Position numbers and translations under genes: made by a program. The notes beneath the pieces were generated by a model. It saw only the letters and a list, made by a program, of their open reading frames with translations, had not been told where the DNA came from and did no database searches. A stretch of DNA of 38,870 bases from Pasteurella testudinis DSM 23072 (GTDB taxonomy: Bacteria > Pseudomonadota > Gammaproteobacteria > Enterobacterales > Pasteurellaceae). The number at the start of each line of letters is the position of its first letter. Positions within the stretch are counted from its first letter, which is position 1. Below, piece after piece: positions 18,627-26,071 of the stretch. The DNA lies in NCBI RefSeq assembly GCF_900176075.1, contig NZ_FWWV01000024.1, positions 1-38,870 of the forward strand, written 5' to 3'.

Positions 18627-19097
18627 ATGAAAAAAACAAAAAAGCGAAGGCCACGCCGAAAACTCGTCTTAAAACAAGTCGAGCCAACGTTATTTGATAA
18701 ATTTCTTAAGATCTTTAGCCTATCTAGAAAACAATACAAAAAGATATTTTGGGGTGATCCCCTGTTCTACTATCTTATTGCTTTACTTCTTCCTATTATT
18801 GTTTACTTCCTACCTAGGGGGAATGATCACTTTAATTGGAATGTTTGGGGTATTATTATGATGGTATTAACAATCAACCTACCGTTTTATCCTATTGTAC
18901 TTAACTATATCTATCAACGCATTGACCGAAAATACAGTTCACAATATAGAGATACTCTTAAATACTCTCATCATGTAACAACTCTTCGTTATGTATTTTT
19001 ACAGCCTTTTTCTGTATTGGTTGTTTTATTTATTTTTCTAAAACTACGCTCAACTTTTTTGCGTAATTCAGAAACAAAATCTTCATCGACAAAATAG
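18627..19097 (+). CDS. Hypothetical membrane protein
   Basis: I do not recognise this 156-aa protein. It begins with a very basic segment (MKKTKKRRPRRKLVLK). Three or four hydrophobic stretches follow: around residues 46-65 (FYYLIALLLPIIVYFL), 75-98 (WGIIMMVLTINLPFYPIVL) and 122-142 (FLQPFSVLVVLFIFLKL). The C-terminus is polar. AAGGA lies 7 nt before the ATG at 18627; an in-frame TTG at 18609 is rejected. It is AT-rich and its codon use differs from the core genes nearby. It lies between tRNA-Val and the repeat-protein/methyltransferase pair, on the same strand, but a 410-bp gap separates it from them, so co-transcription is unlikely. Confidence 0.6.
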   Translation: MKKTKKRRPRRKLVLKQVEPTLFDKFLKIFSLSRKQYKKIFWGDPLFYYLIALLLPIIVYFLPRGNDHFNWNVWGIIMMVLTINLPFYPIVLNYIYQRIDRKYSSQYRDTLKYSHHVTTLRYVFLQPFSVLVVLFIFLKLRSTFLRNSETKSSSTK

Positions 19098-19506
19098 CTT
19101 ATCGCCGCAGTAAGTAAGCTTATACCAATAATTACACAAAGTATATTGCCATAGTAATTAAAGGGAATATATCCCGATCTGCATAAATCCAGCTATGCTG
19201 GTGCCGAGTTTAAAATAATCTTGTTTAAAGTAAAAAAATTTTTGCTATGTTTTTTATATTTTGGCATTATTGAAAGTATTGTGGCGCGGTTGCTGCTATT
19301 ACGGATAAAAAACATCATTTTCTAAATTAAATATTAATAAGTTAAAAACACTATTCAAATAAAATAACGAACATCATTGAAATAATTACAAAACGAGAAA
19401 TTAAATTATAATAATTATCTTTACTGAGCAGTGGAATAGTATTATAAATTAAACACCTAGCGAGTTTATTTTGGTCCGATAATCTTTTTGAAAAGGAGTT
19501 CCGAAA
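19098..19506. other. AT-rich gap without a recognisable gene
   Basis: About 410 bp of strongly AT-rich sequence. I see no credible coding frame and no USS. It includes a candidate promoter for the repeat-protein gene: TTTACT at 19420-19425, an 18-bp spacer and TATAAA at 19444-19449. It also has a TTGTTT...TATGTT pair near 19219-19250 that could be another start site. A small RNA cannot be excluded. Confidence 0.4.
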
Positions 19507-19917
19507 ATGAACTGCAAATCTTTATTAGCTACAGCCATATTCAGCATGTTGACGTTGAGTGCACAGGCGAACGGGTTAGAACAACGCCCGATCGACGGTC
19601 GGTTGGACGGCTTTGATCCGACAACGAAAGGCGGAATGTTAGAGCTGGAACAACGCCCGATCGACGGTCGATTGGACGGCTTTGACCCGACAACGAAAGG
19701 CGGAATGTTAGAGCTGGAACAACGCCCGATCGATGGTCGGTTGGACGGTTTCGATCCGACAACGAAAGGCGGAATGTTAGAATTGGAACAACGCCCGATC
19801 GACGGTCGGTTAGACGGCTTTGACCCGGCAACGAAAGGCGGAATGCTAGAGCTGGAACAACGCCCGATTGATGGGCGGTTGGACGGTTTTGATCCAACGA
19901 CGAAAGGCGGCTTCTAA
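19507..19917 (+). CDS. Secreted protein of five tandem 23-residue repeats (unknown; possible multi-core peptide precursor)
   Basis: A 136-aa protein consisting of a signal peptide (MNCKSLLATAIFSMLTLSAQANG) and then only repeats. Each repeat is LEQRPIDGRLDGFDPTTKGG plus MLE. Four full copies are followed by a fifth that ends in GGF and the stop. The repeats are acidic, contain no cysteine, and each has two Gly-Arg/Asp-Gly turns and a TT pair. AAGGAG lies 8 nt before the ATG. Among units, 14 codons vary, but almost all changes are silent: one T-to-A replacement in unit 4, and Phe for Met at the C-terminal end. The peptide is therefore under selection. A methyltransferase gene follows on the same strand. 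It could be a precursor yielding several identical peptides, or a short repetitive surface or ion-binding protein. I recognise no family. Confidence 0.8.
   Translation: MNCKSLLATAIFSMLTLSAQANGLEQRPIDGRLDGFDPTTKGGMLELEQRPIDGRLDGFDPTTKGGMLELEQRPIDGRLDGFDPTTKGGMLELEQRPIDGRLDGFDPATKGGMLELEQRPIDGRLDGFDPTTKGGF
19576..19914 (+). repeat. 69-bp tandem repeat, five units
   Basis: In-frame units at 19576-19644, 19645-19713, 19714-19782, 19783-19851 and a shortened 19852-19914. Copies differ at scattered, mostly synonymous positions. The array is clearly more GC-rich than its AT-rich flanks. Copy number could vary between strains by slippage or recombination. Confidence 0.95.
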
Positions 19918-19948
19918 TTTTTATTGTTAAATAAAGCAACAATACACC

Positions 19949-19974
19949 AAAGCCCATTATGAATAATGGGCTTT
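19949..19974 (+). terminator. Terminator or attenuator between the repeat gene and the methyltransferase gene
   Basis: A stem AAAGCCCATTAT / ATAATGGGCTTT with a minimal loop, then ACTTTGTGCTTT. The T-tract is interrupted, so part of the transcription may read on into the methyltransferase gene 40 nt further. This arrangement would give more repeat protein than enzyme. Confidence 0.6.
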
Positions 19975-20014
19975 ACTTTGTGCTTTCGGCACATCAGTGA
20001 ATCAAGGAATGATC

Positions 20015-20674
20015 ATGGCGTTAAATACCAAAGATGGTACAAAAATTTATACACCCCTTTCTTTAAAACTATACGATTGGTGGGTACTTGAAATTTCTAA
20101 CCGATATGCGTGGCGTTGCAATACGCACCGCTTTCTTTTGTCGCATTTTAAGAAAAATATTCGAGCCAACCATTTAGATATCGGGGTTGGAACCGGTTTT
20201 TACCCTAAAATGGTTCGAGAGCAAATTAATCAAATTTCATTCGTAGATTTGAATCCGCACAGCTTATCTTATGCAAGAAAGAGCATAGGAGATAACAAGA
20301 TCAAACAGTGTGTATTGCACGACATTTTTAACCCTTTGCCAAAAGATATGAACGGGACATTTGACTCGATTTCGCTTTTTTACTTATTACACTGTTTACC
20401 CGGGACGATGCAAGATAAAAAAACCGCCATACAACATATTGCTGCGGCGTTAAAACCTGACGGGGTGCTATATGGTGCAACCATTCTGGGAAAAGGCATT
20501 CAGCACAATACTTTTGGCAGGAAGCTAATGCAAGTCTATAATAAAAAAGGTATTTTCAGTAATTATCATGATTCGTCAGAGAGTTTGCAGGAGGCGCTAT
20601 CGGCCTTTTTTGTCGATGTAAACATTCAGGTGGAAGGCGTAGTCGCTATTTTTAGCGCAAAGAATAAAATCTGA
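20015..20674 (+). CDS. Class I SAM-dependent methyltransferase
   Basis: A 219-aa cytoplasmic enzyme with a Rossmann-type methyltransferase fold. Motif I is LDIGVGTGFYP, the acidic end of strand 2 is FVDLNPHSL, motif II/III is around SISLFYLLHCLPG, and a LKPDGVLYGATIL strand follows. The N-terminus (YTPLSLKLYDWWVLEISNRYAW) resembles small stand-alone methyltransferases seen near biosynthetic genes. The substrate cannot be deduced. AAGGA 6 nt before the ATG at 20015 decides the start; an upstream GTG (19997) and ATG (20009) are in frame but less well placed. It follows the repeat-protein gene by 97 nt and is closed by a strong terminator, so the two form a compact unit. Confidence 0.85.
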   Translation: MALNTKDGTKIYTPLSLKLYDWWVLEISNRYAWRCNTHRFLLSHFKKNIRANHLDIGVGTGFYPKMVREQINQISFVDLNPHSLSYARKSIGDNKIKQCVLHDIFNPLPKDMNGTFDSISLFYLLHCLPGTMQDKKTAIQHIAAALKPDGVLYGATILGKGIQHNTFGRKLMQVYNKKGIFSNYHDSSESLQEALSAFFVDVNIQVEGVVAIFSAKNKI

Positions 20675-20697
20675 CCCGATTAAACCGGCTAAATTTG

Positions 20698-20722
20698 AAC
20701 CACTCAGGCGAGTGGTTTTTTT
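20698..20722 (+). terminator. Terminator after the methyltransferase gene
   Basis: A stem AACCACTC / GAGTGGTT with loop AGGC, followed by a run of T, 24 nt after the stop. Confidence 0.9.
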
Positions 20723-20769
20723 ATATCCGAACGTTAATGTGGTTATAAATTAAACGTATTTTTTGATTA

Positions 20770-20783
20770 TTGATATAAATCAA
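20770..20783 (+). promoter_or_regulatory. FNR box upstream of the ompW-type gene
   Basis: TTGAT-ATAA-ATCAA is a perfect match to the FNR consensus TTGAT-N4-ATCAA. A -10-like TAAATA at 20808-20813 puts the box near -43 of a start point around 20820, the position of a class II FNR-activated promoter. The resulting leader is about 150 nt. ompW is oxygen-regulated in E. coli. Confidence 0.75.
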
Positions 20784-20970
20784 TTAGCGGAACACTGGTT
20801 TCTTGGGTAAATAAAGATAAATCAATATTTTATTTAGATTAAAAAAATTAAATTTGATCTATGTCATTCTTGATATACCCAATAAGAGTTATATTGGGTG
20901 TGCTTCTAATGGAGTTGAAGCAATTGAAGTTGATATAACAAGATTTATGATTATTTATGAGGAATCCAAT

Positions 20971-21585
20971 ATGAAAAAAACAACGTTAGCATTAGTTGCT
21001 GCGGCAGCATTAGTGAGCGGTTCGGCTTTAGCACACGAAGCGGGTAGCGTGGTTGTGCGTGGCGGTCCGATTTTGGTTGTGCCGGATGCATCGACCAATA
21101 GCAGTGACTTTAAATTTGATGTAAACAGTAATGCGCAATTGGGTTTAACCGGAACCTATATGATCACCGATAATATCGGGGTCGAGTTATTGGCGGCAAC
21201 CCCATTTAGCCACGAAATCAAATTAGGTAATACATTAGTCGGGAAAACCAAGCATTTGCCGCCAAGCCTGTATTTACAATATTATTTCTTGGATAAAGAT
21301 GCGAAAGCACGTCCGTACCTTGGCGCCGGTGTCAATTACACCTCTTTCTTTAGTGAAAAAGAGAGTTTTGCGCCAGTGACTGATCTTAAATTAAAAGACT
21401 CTTGGGGAGCAATTGTTAATGCCGGGGTGGATATCGGTTTAACCGATAATTTATATTTAAATACCTCTGTTTGGTATGCAAAAATCAAAAGTAAAGCCAG
21501 CTTTAAGTTGAATGGTGATGAACATAAAGTGAATGTTACCCTTGATCCAATGGTTTACTTTATCGGTTTAGGTTATAAATTCTAA
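20971..21585 (+). CDS. ompW: OmpW-family outer-membrane protein
   Basis: A 204-aa eight-stranded beta-barrel protein. The signal peptide ends at ALA-HEAG (cleavage after about residue 21). The mature part shows OmpW landmarks: VRGGPILVVPD at the start, LGLTGTYMITDNIGVELLAATPF, LPPSLYLQYYF, and the terminal aromatic GYKF needed for barrel assembly. It probably passes small hydrophobic molecules or metal-related solutes across the outer membrane. The start at 20971 has GAGGAA upstream. The frame stays open back to 20854, but without a ribosome site and without a convincing protein, so that part is leader. An FNR box precedes it and a terminator follows. Confidence 0.88.
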   Translation: MKKTTLALVAAAALVSGSALAHEAGSVVVRGGPILVVPDASTNSSDFKFDVNSNAQLGLTGTYMITDNIGVELLAATPFSHEIKLGNTLVGKTKHLPPSLYLQYYFLDKDAKARPYLGAGVNYTSFFSEKESFAPVTDLKLKDSWGAIVNAGVDIGLTDNLYLNTSVWYAKIKSKASFKLNGDEHKVNVTLDPMVYFIGLGYKF

Positions 21586-21629
21586 TTTTGCGGGTTTTCT
21601 AGCGTTGGCGTAGAACCGCACTTTTAAAG

Positions 21630-21668
21630 TACAGGTTTTGCTCACAGTGAGCAAAACCTGTATTTTTT
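21630..21668 (+). terminator. Terminator between ompW and pdxT
   Basis: A long stem, ACAGGTTTTGCTCAC (21631-21645) / GTGAGCAAAACCTGT (21647-21661), followed by ATTTTTTATTT. The T run overlaps the pdxT stop codon on the other strand. A USS (ACCGCACTT) lies just before it. Confidence 0.85.
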
Positions 21669-22251
21669 ATTTCAGCATATCTAAAAACAGCGCCATAATG
21701 CGCGTATCGTGGCTCAATTCAGGGTGAAACGCGCAGGCAAGCAGGTTGTCCTGCCGTGCCAAAACGATATTGCCGTCCATTTCCGCCAGCACCTCCACGC
21801 TGTCGGATAAGCGTTGGCGAATGTAAGGTGCACGGATAAAGATCGCCGGAAAAGGCGCTGACAGCAATTTGACCGAAAGTGCGGTCTCGAAGCTGTCAAT
21901 CTGCCGTCCGAACGCATTGCGCTGCACTTGAATATCCATTAATGCCAGATGCGGCGAGGCATTGCCGGCAATCTCTTTTGCCAATAGAATCATGCCGGCG
22001 CAAGTGCCGAACAGCGGCTTGCCGTCGGCGGCAAAACGGCGGATTGGCTCGACAAAGCCGTATTCACGCATTAATTTGCTGATTGCCGTGCTTTCGCCGC
22101 CGGGTAAAATCAAGCCGTCGATCTGTTGCAGCTGTTCGATATTTTTCACGGCAACGGCGCTTGCCCCTAATGCCTCCAATTGCCGAAGATGTTCGCTGAC
22201 CGCCCCTTGCAGCGCCAACACGCCGACGGTGTAAGGTGGTTTATCGGGCAT
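21667..22251 (-). CDS. pdxT: Pyridoxal 5'-phosphate synthase glutaminase subunit PdxT
   Basis: A 194-aa class I glutamine amidotransferase that releases ammonia from glutamine and channels it to PdxS. The GGES motif is at residues 51-54 and the nucleophile is Cys84 in GTCAGM; the His/Glu pair is in AFHPELSHD. The ATG at 22251 is one base after the pdxS stop and has a G-rich ribosome site within the end of pdxS, indicating translational coupling. A longer reading upstream into pdxS is rejected. With PdxS it makes PLP from ribose 5-phosphate, glyceraldehyde 3-phosphate and glutamine, the DXP-independent route. Confidence 0.96.
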   Translation of the reverse strand: MPDKPPYTVGVLALQGAVSEHLRQLEALGASAVAVKNIEQLQQIDGLILPGGESTAISKLMREYGFVEPIRRFAADGKPLFGTCAGMILLAKEIAGNASPHLALMDIQVQRNAFGRQIDSFETALSVKLLSAPFPAIFIRAPYIRQRLSDSVEVLAEMDGNIVLARQDNLLACAFHPELSHDTRIMALFLDMLK

Positions 22252-22252
22252 A

Positions 22253-23140
22253 CTACCACCCCCGTTCCTGCATTCTTTCATGGGGCGCAAGTCGGGTAAT
22301 TTCCAAACCGCGCATGGCTTCGCCCAGATCTTCGGATAAACGGGCGATCAAATCGTAATCCTGATAATGGGTGGTCGCCTGCACAATGGCACGGGCGAAT
22401 TTTTCCGGATTTTCAGATTTAAAAATTCCCGATCCGACAAACACGCCGTCCGCGCCCAGTGTCATCATCAGCGCCGCATCTGCCGGTGTGGCGATGCCGC
22501 CGGCGGCGAAATTAACCACTGGCAGTTTGCCGTCTTGTTTGATTTGTTGTAATAACGCAAACGGTGCGCCGAGCAATTTGGCTTCGCTCATCAATTCATC
22601 GGGCTGCATGGCGACGACTTTGCGCACCTGTGCGTTGACTTTGCGCATATGACGCACGGCTTCGACGATATTGCCGGTGCCCGGTTCGCCTTTGGTGCGC
22701 AGCATCGCCGCCCCTTCGCCGATACGGCGCAATGCTTCGCCCAAATCACGGCAACCGCAGACAAACGGCACGGTGTAGTCACTTTTCAATAAATGAAACT
22801 CTTCGTCGGCAGGGGTCAGCACTTCGCTTTCGTCGATATAATCCACCCCCATTGCTTCTAAAATGCGCGCTTCGCTGATGTGTCCGATCCGCGCTTTTGC
22901 CATCACCGGAATCGAAACTGCGTTCATCACCTCTTTCACAATGCGCGGATTCGCCATTCTTGCCACGCCGCCGGCAGCGCGGATATCCGACGGTACACGC
23001 TCCAACGCCATCACCGCAACCGCTCCCGCTGCTTCTGCAATGCGTGCCTGTTCGGCGTTGACCACGTCCATAATCACGCCGCCTTTTTGCATTTGTGCCA
23101 TGCCGCGCTTGATAACATCACTGCCGATTATTTTGCTCAT
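22253..23140 (-). CDS. pdxS: Pyridoxal 5'-phosphate synthase subunit PdxS
   Basis: A 295-aa (beta/alpha)8 barrel that forms the dodecameric PLP synthase core. The Schiff-base lysine is Lys82 in [10 protein letters not shown]. The well-conserved [28 protein letters not shown] and [12 protein letters not shown] (phosphate-binding) segments are present. AGAGGA precedes the ATG. It is the first gene of the pdxST operon, divergent from pdxR. Having this pathway means the organism does not need the PdxA/PdxJ route for vitamin B6. Confidence 0.97.
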   Translation of the reverse strand: MSKIIGSDVIKRGMAQMQKGGVIMDVVNAEQARIAEAAGAVAVMALERVPSDIRAAGGVARMANPRIVKEVMNAVSIPVMAKARIGHISEARILEAMGVDYIDESEVLTPADEEFHLLKSDYTVPFVCGCRDLGEALRRIGEGAAMLRTKGEPGTGNIVEAVRHMRKVNAQVRKVVAMQPDELMSEAKLLGAPFALLQQIKQDGKLPVVNFAAGGIATPADAALMMTLGADGVFVGSGIFKSENPEKFARAIVQATTHYQDYDLIARLSEDLGEAMRGLEITRLAPHERMQERGW

Positions 23141-23164
23141 GTTGTTTTCCTCTGATTGATTTTG

Positions 23165-23245
23165 TCAGGTTGTGTGATAAAGTGCGGTCATTTTCACCTA
23201 TTCAGGTATGATTAAAAGGCTCAGTTTTGATTAACTTAATCAGGT
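23165..23245. promoter_or_regulatory. Three TCAGGT direct repeats in the pdxS-pdxR gap (candidate PdxR sites)
   Basis: TCAGGT occurs at 23165-23170, 23202-23207 and 23240-23245, spaced 37 and 38 bp, close to whole turns of DNA relative to each other. The second and third copies extend to TCAGGT-NN-GAT-like elements. The third overlaps the ribosome site of pdxR. MocR/PdxR regulators bind direct repeats in the divergent gap, so these are good candidates. A USS (AAGTGCGGT) lies between the first and second. Confidence 0.5.
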
Positions 23246-23252
23246 CAGATGA

Positions 23253-24665
23253 ATGCAAAACCGAATTTCACCGTTGGATAAAACACAAAAACAGCCGTTG
23301 TATTTACAATTGTATCAACACCTTAAGCAAAATATCGTCAACGGGCGCTGGCGTATCGGCGAAAAATTGCCTTCCAAGCGCAAAATCGCCGAGTATTTGG
23401 CGGTCAGCCAAAATACGGTGGAAACGGCTTACGGGCAATTGTTGGCGGAGGGCTACATCGAATCGAAAGCCCGAAGCGGATTTTTTGTCAGTTTCAATGC
23501 GGATCATTTTTTTGCGGTGAAAACGGTCAAGCCGCAGCCGAGCGCCAAAATCGCCAGCCAGTCTTTTCGCTATGATTTAGATCCCAATCAAATCGATACC
23601 GCACTTTTTCCGTTTGCGTGGTGGCGCAAACAGATGAAAAACCTACTGAATCCAGCGCAGCAGGCATGGTTGGGGCTTGGCGACAAACAGGGCGAAACCG
23701 CGCTGCGCACCCAGATTCGGCAGTATCTTTACCGTTCGCGCGGCGTGGATTGCAGCCTTGAGCAGATTGTTATCGGTGCAGGGGTGGAAACCTGTATCAG
23801 TCAGTTGATTTTGTTGTTCGACCATGCGCTGCACGGGCAGACTTTGCATTATGCGATGGAGCAGCATGGTTATCCGATGGTGGAAAAGCTGTTGCAGGTG
23901 TTTCGGAAAAAGACGCTTAAATTGCCGCTGCTCGATGATAAACTGAACGTTGATATTGCGCTGTTGCAGCAAAGTGCGGTCAATGTGCTGTATGTCACGC
24001 CTTCGCATCAATATCCTTACGGTTCGATCTTGCCGATTAACGAACGCCATCAGCTGTTGGAATGGGCGAACCGTCAGCCTGACCGCTACATTATCGAAGA
24101 TGATTACGACAGCGAATTCCGTTACAAAGGCAAACCGATTCCGGCGCTGCAAAGTTTGGATCAGAGCGGCAAAGTGATCTACCTCGGTTCGTTTTCCAAA
24201 TTGCTGATGCCGTCCCTACGGATCACCTTTATGGTGCTGCCGCCGTCACTGTTGGCGGTTTATCAGCGCACTTGCGGACTGTTCAATTGCACCGTGCCAC
24301 GTTTAAACCAGCACTTGCTCGCCCAATTTATGCAGTCCGGCGAATTTGAAAAGCATATCCACAAAATGCGCACCCGTTACCGTAAAAAGATGGAACGTTT
24401 GTGTCAGCTTTTGCGCCCGTATCAGACGGATATCCGTTATTACGGCGAACAATCAGGGGTGTATCTATTGCTGGAGTTATACCGCGAAGTGCGCACGACG
24501 GCGCAGTTGTCACAGCTTGCCGAGTCGGTCGGGATTAAGGTCTATCCGTTGCCGGACAGCGATAAAAAATATATTTTATTCGGATTCGGAAATCTTGATG
24601 ACGAAGCATTAAGTGCGGTCGTGCCGCGCTTAATGCAGGTTTGGAGCTATGCGGCGTCGGCGTGA
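23253..24665 (+). CDS. pdxR: MocR-type (GntR/aminotransferase) regulator PdxR
   Basis: A 470-aa regulator with an N-terminal GntR winged helix (about residues 12-75: LYLQLYQHLKQNIVNGRW, then LPSKRKIAEYLAVSQNTVETAY) fused to a fold-type I aminotransferase domain. The PLP-binding lysine is Lys316 in GSFSKLLMPSLR. The domain senses PLP and does not act as a transaminase. Its divergent position to pdxST identifies it as the activator of PLP synthesis. The start at 23253 has only AGGT upstream, and that AGGT belongs to the third TCAGGT repeat, which suggests autoregulation. A USS near its 3' end and another after its stop form an inverted pair. Confidence 0.92.
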   Translation: MQNRISPLDKTQKQPLYLQLYQHLKQNIVNGRWRIGEKLPSKRKIAEYLAVSQNTVETAYGQLLAEGYIESKARSGFFVSFNADHFFAVKTVKPQPSAKIASQSFRYDLDPNQIDTALFPFAWWRKQMKNLLNPAQQAWLGLGDKQGETALRTQIRQYLYRSRGVDCSLEQIVIGAGVETCISQLILLFDHALHGQTLHYAMEQHGYPMVEKLLQVFRKKTLKLPLLDDKLNVDIALLQQSAVNVLYVTPSHQYPYGSILPINERHQLLEWANRQPDRYIIEDDYDSEFRYKGKPIPALQSLDQSGKVIYLGSFSKLLMPSLRITFMVLPPSLLAVYQRTCGLFNCTVPRLNQHLLAQFMQSGEFEKHIHKMRTRYRKKMERLCQLLRPYQTDIRYYGEQSGVYLLLELYREVRTTAQLSQLAESVGIKVYPLPDSDKKYILFGFGNLDDEALSAVVPRLMQVWSYAASA

Positions 24666-24705
24666 AAACCGCCGACCGCACTTTTAAGCCCGCTTTAAGC
24701 GGAAT

Positions 24706-25002
24706 TTAGAATACCCGTTTAAACGGCTTGACCACCACCTCGCCATACACGCCGGCAGCCACATAGGGATCTTCGCGCGCCCACTGTTTGGCTTGCTCCA
24801 AACTGTCGAATTGGGCGATGACGGTTGAACCGGTAAAGCCGGCTTCGCCCGGATTTTCATCGTCAATCGCCGGATTCGGACCGGCAACCAGCAAGCGATC
24901 TTGCGCTTGAAGTGCGGTCAAACGTGCCAAATGGGCTTCCCGAGCCGCCAGACGTTGTTGCAGCGTGTTCGGTTTGTCTTGTGCAAAAATAACATAGTAC
25001 AT
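24706..25002 (-). CDS. yciI: YciI family protein
   Basis: A 98-aa protein of the YciI ferredoxin-like fold, beginning [17 protein letters not shown] and with the conserved [17 protein letters not shown] segment near the C-terminus. The family includes putative dehydratase- or dehalogenase-like enzymes with His/Asp pairs, but the function is unproven. It is the last gene of the yciC-yciB-yciA-yciI operon, 13 nt after yciA. This gene order is conserved in Haemophilus and, partly, in enterobacteria. Confidence 0.9.
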   Translation of the reverse strand: MYYVIFAQDKPNTLQQRLAAREAHLARLTALQAQDRLLVAGPNPAIDDENPGEAGFTGSTVIAQFDSLEQAKQWAREDPYVAAGVYGEVVVKPFKRVF

Positions 25003-25015
25003 CTCTGTTTTCCCC

Positions 25016-25513
25016 TTATTTTACGGTTTGATTGGCTTGATAGGCTTTCAGTTCCAGAACGGCTTGTTCCAATTCTTGATTGTTCTCTTTCGGAATCGCT
25101 TTCGGCCGCCCGTTTTGATCGATGGCGACGAAGGTAAATACCGCATCGGTGACGCAATAGCGCTCGTTAAACGGTTCGGTCGAGACTTTTTTCACCCAAA
25201 CTTCCACTTCGATTTTAATTGAACTGTTACCGACTTTGACACAACGGCCATAGCAACAAATCACGTCGCCGACCGACACCGGACGGATAAAATTGATTTT
25301 ATCGACGGAAACGGTGACGACTTTACCTTGTGCAATCTCTTTGGCCATGATCGCACCGCCGATGTCCATTTGCGACATGATCCAACCGCCGAAAATATCT
25401 CCGTTGGCATTGGTGTCGGACGGCATCGCCAGCGTGCGCAACAGCAGCCTGCCTTTGGAAATTCGCCCCGGATTCGCACCAAGTGCGGTTTCAACAAATT
25501 CGTGTTCCATCAT
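25016..25513 (-). CDS. yciA: Acyl-CoA thioesterase YciA
   Basis: A 165-aa hotdog-fold thioesterase that hydrolyses a broad range of acyl-CoAs. The signature region around [16 protein letters not shown] (residues 35-50) supplies the catalytic residues and the central helix; [14 protein letters not shown] follows. The C-terminus is Glu/Lys-rich. It may support membrane lipid turnover, which fits its position behind the envelope genes yciB and yciC. It lies 9 nt downstream of yciB. The start could be the second Met, one codon later. Confidence 0.93.
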   Translation of the reverse strand: MMEHEFVETALGANPGRISKGRLLLRTLAMPSDTNANGDIFGGWIMSQMDIGGAIMAKEIAQGKVVTVSVDKINFIRPVSVGDVICCYGRCVKVGNSSIKIEVEVWVKKVSTEPFNERYCVTDAVFTFVAIDQNGRPKAIPKENNQELEQAVLELKAYQANQTVK

Positions 25514-25522
25514 TAATCCTGA

Positions 25523-26071
25523 TTAGTTATTATTTGGTTCATTATCTTTCGGCAAATATTTATACAGATAAACGCCGGTTATCACGGTGGCGACCAAGGT
25601 CATGCCGATTACGCCGAACACTTTAAAGGTTGCCCATGCGTCATCGGACATATAGTTGCTGATATACAGATTGACCAGCATACAGAGTACAAAAAACAGC
25701 GCCCAGCCTAAGTTGAGATTGTTCCACACAAATTGCGGCAGGTTGATCTCTTTTCCCAACAGACTTTTGACCAACGGTTTTTTAAAGCCGTATTGGCTGA
25801 CCAACAAGGCAAGCGCAAAAACGGCATACACAATGGTGACTTTCCATTTCAAAAATTCCAAATCGTTGAAATAAACCGTCAGCAAACCGAAGAAAACCAC
25901 CGCCGCCGCCATGATTTTCTGCTGTTTTTCGATACCGCCGAATTTCAGCTTTAAAATAATCAGTTGCAGCACGGTGGCGACAATCAGGGTGATCGCGCCG
26001 GCTTGAATGCCGTAAATTTTATAGGCGGCAAAAAACAGAATTAAAGGGATAAATTCGAGTAGTTGTTTCAT
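25523..26071 (-). CDS. yciB: Inner-membrane septation protein YciB (IspA)
   Basis: A 182-aa integral membrane protein with about five hydrophobic helices. It begins [21 protein letters not shown], the hallmark of the YciB/IspZ family, and also carries [15 protein letters not shown] and [12 protein letters not shown]. In E. coli YciB interacts with division and elongation proteins and affects envelope homeostasis. Its ATG overlaps the yciC stop by 4 nt (ATGA), showing translational coupling. Confidence 0.94.
   Translation of the reverse strand: MKQLLEFIPLILFFAAYKIYGIQAGAITLIVATVLQLIILKLKFGGIEKQQKIMAAAVVFFGLLTVYFNDLEFLKWKVTIVYAVFALALLVSQYGFKKPLVKSLLGKEINLPQFVWNNLNLGWALFFVLCMLVNLYISNYMSDDAWATFKVFGVIGMTLVATVITGVYLYKYLPKDNEPNNN

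Noticed and set aside
19576..19914. CRISPR array
   Set aside because: The 69-bp units are contiguous, in frame and without unique spacers.
19576..19914. Calcium-binding (EF-hand/RTX/dockerin) repeats
   Set aside because: The DGRLDGFD segment is only loosely similar; the DxDxDG or GGxGxD spacing is not met.
19541..19957. Open frame of 138 codons on the minus strand across the repeat array
   Set aside because: It exists only because the 69-bp unit lacks stops in that frame. Silent variation fits the plus-strand frame, the plus strand has a signal peptide and ribosome site, and the minus frame has neither.
20854..20970. N-terminal extension of the ompW frame
   Set aside because: It starts at TTG without a ribosome site, gives no recognisable protein and would bury the signal peptide; treated as leader.
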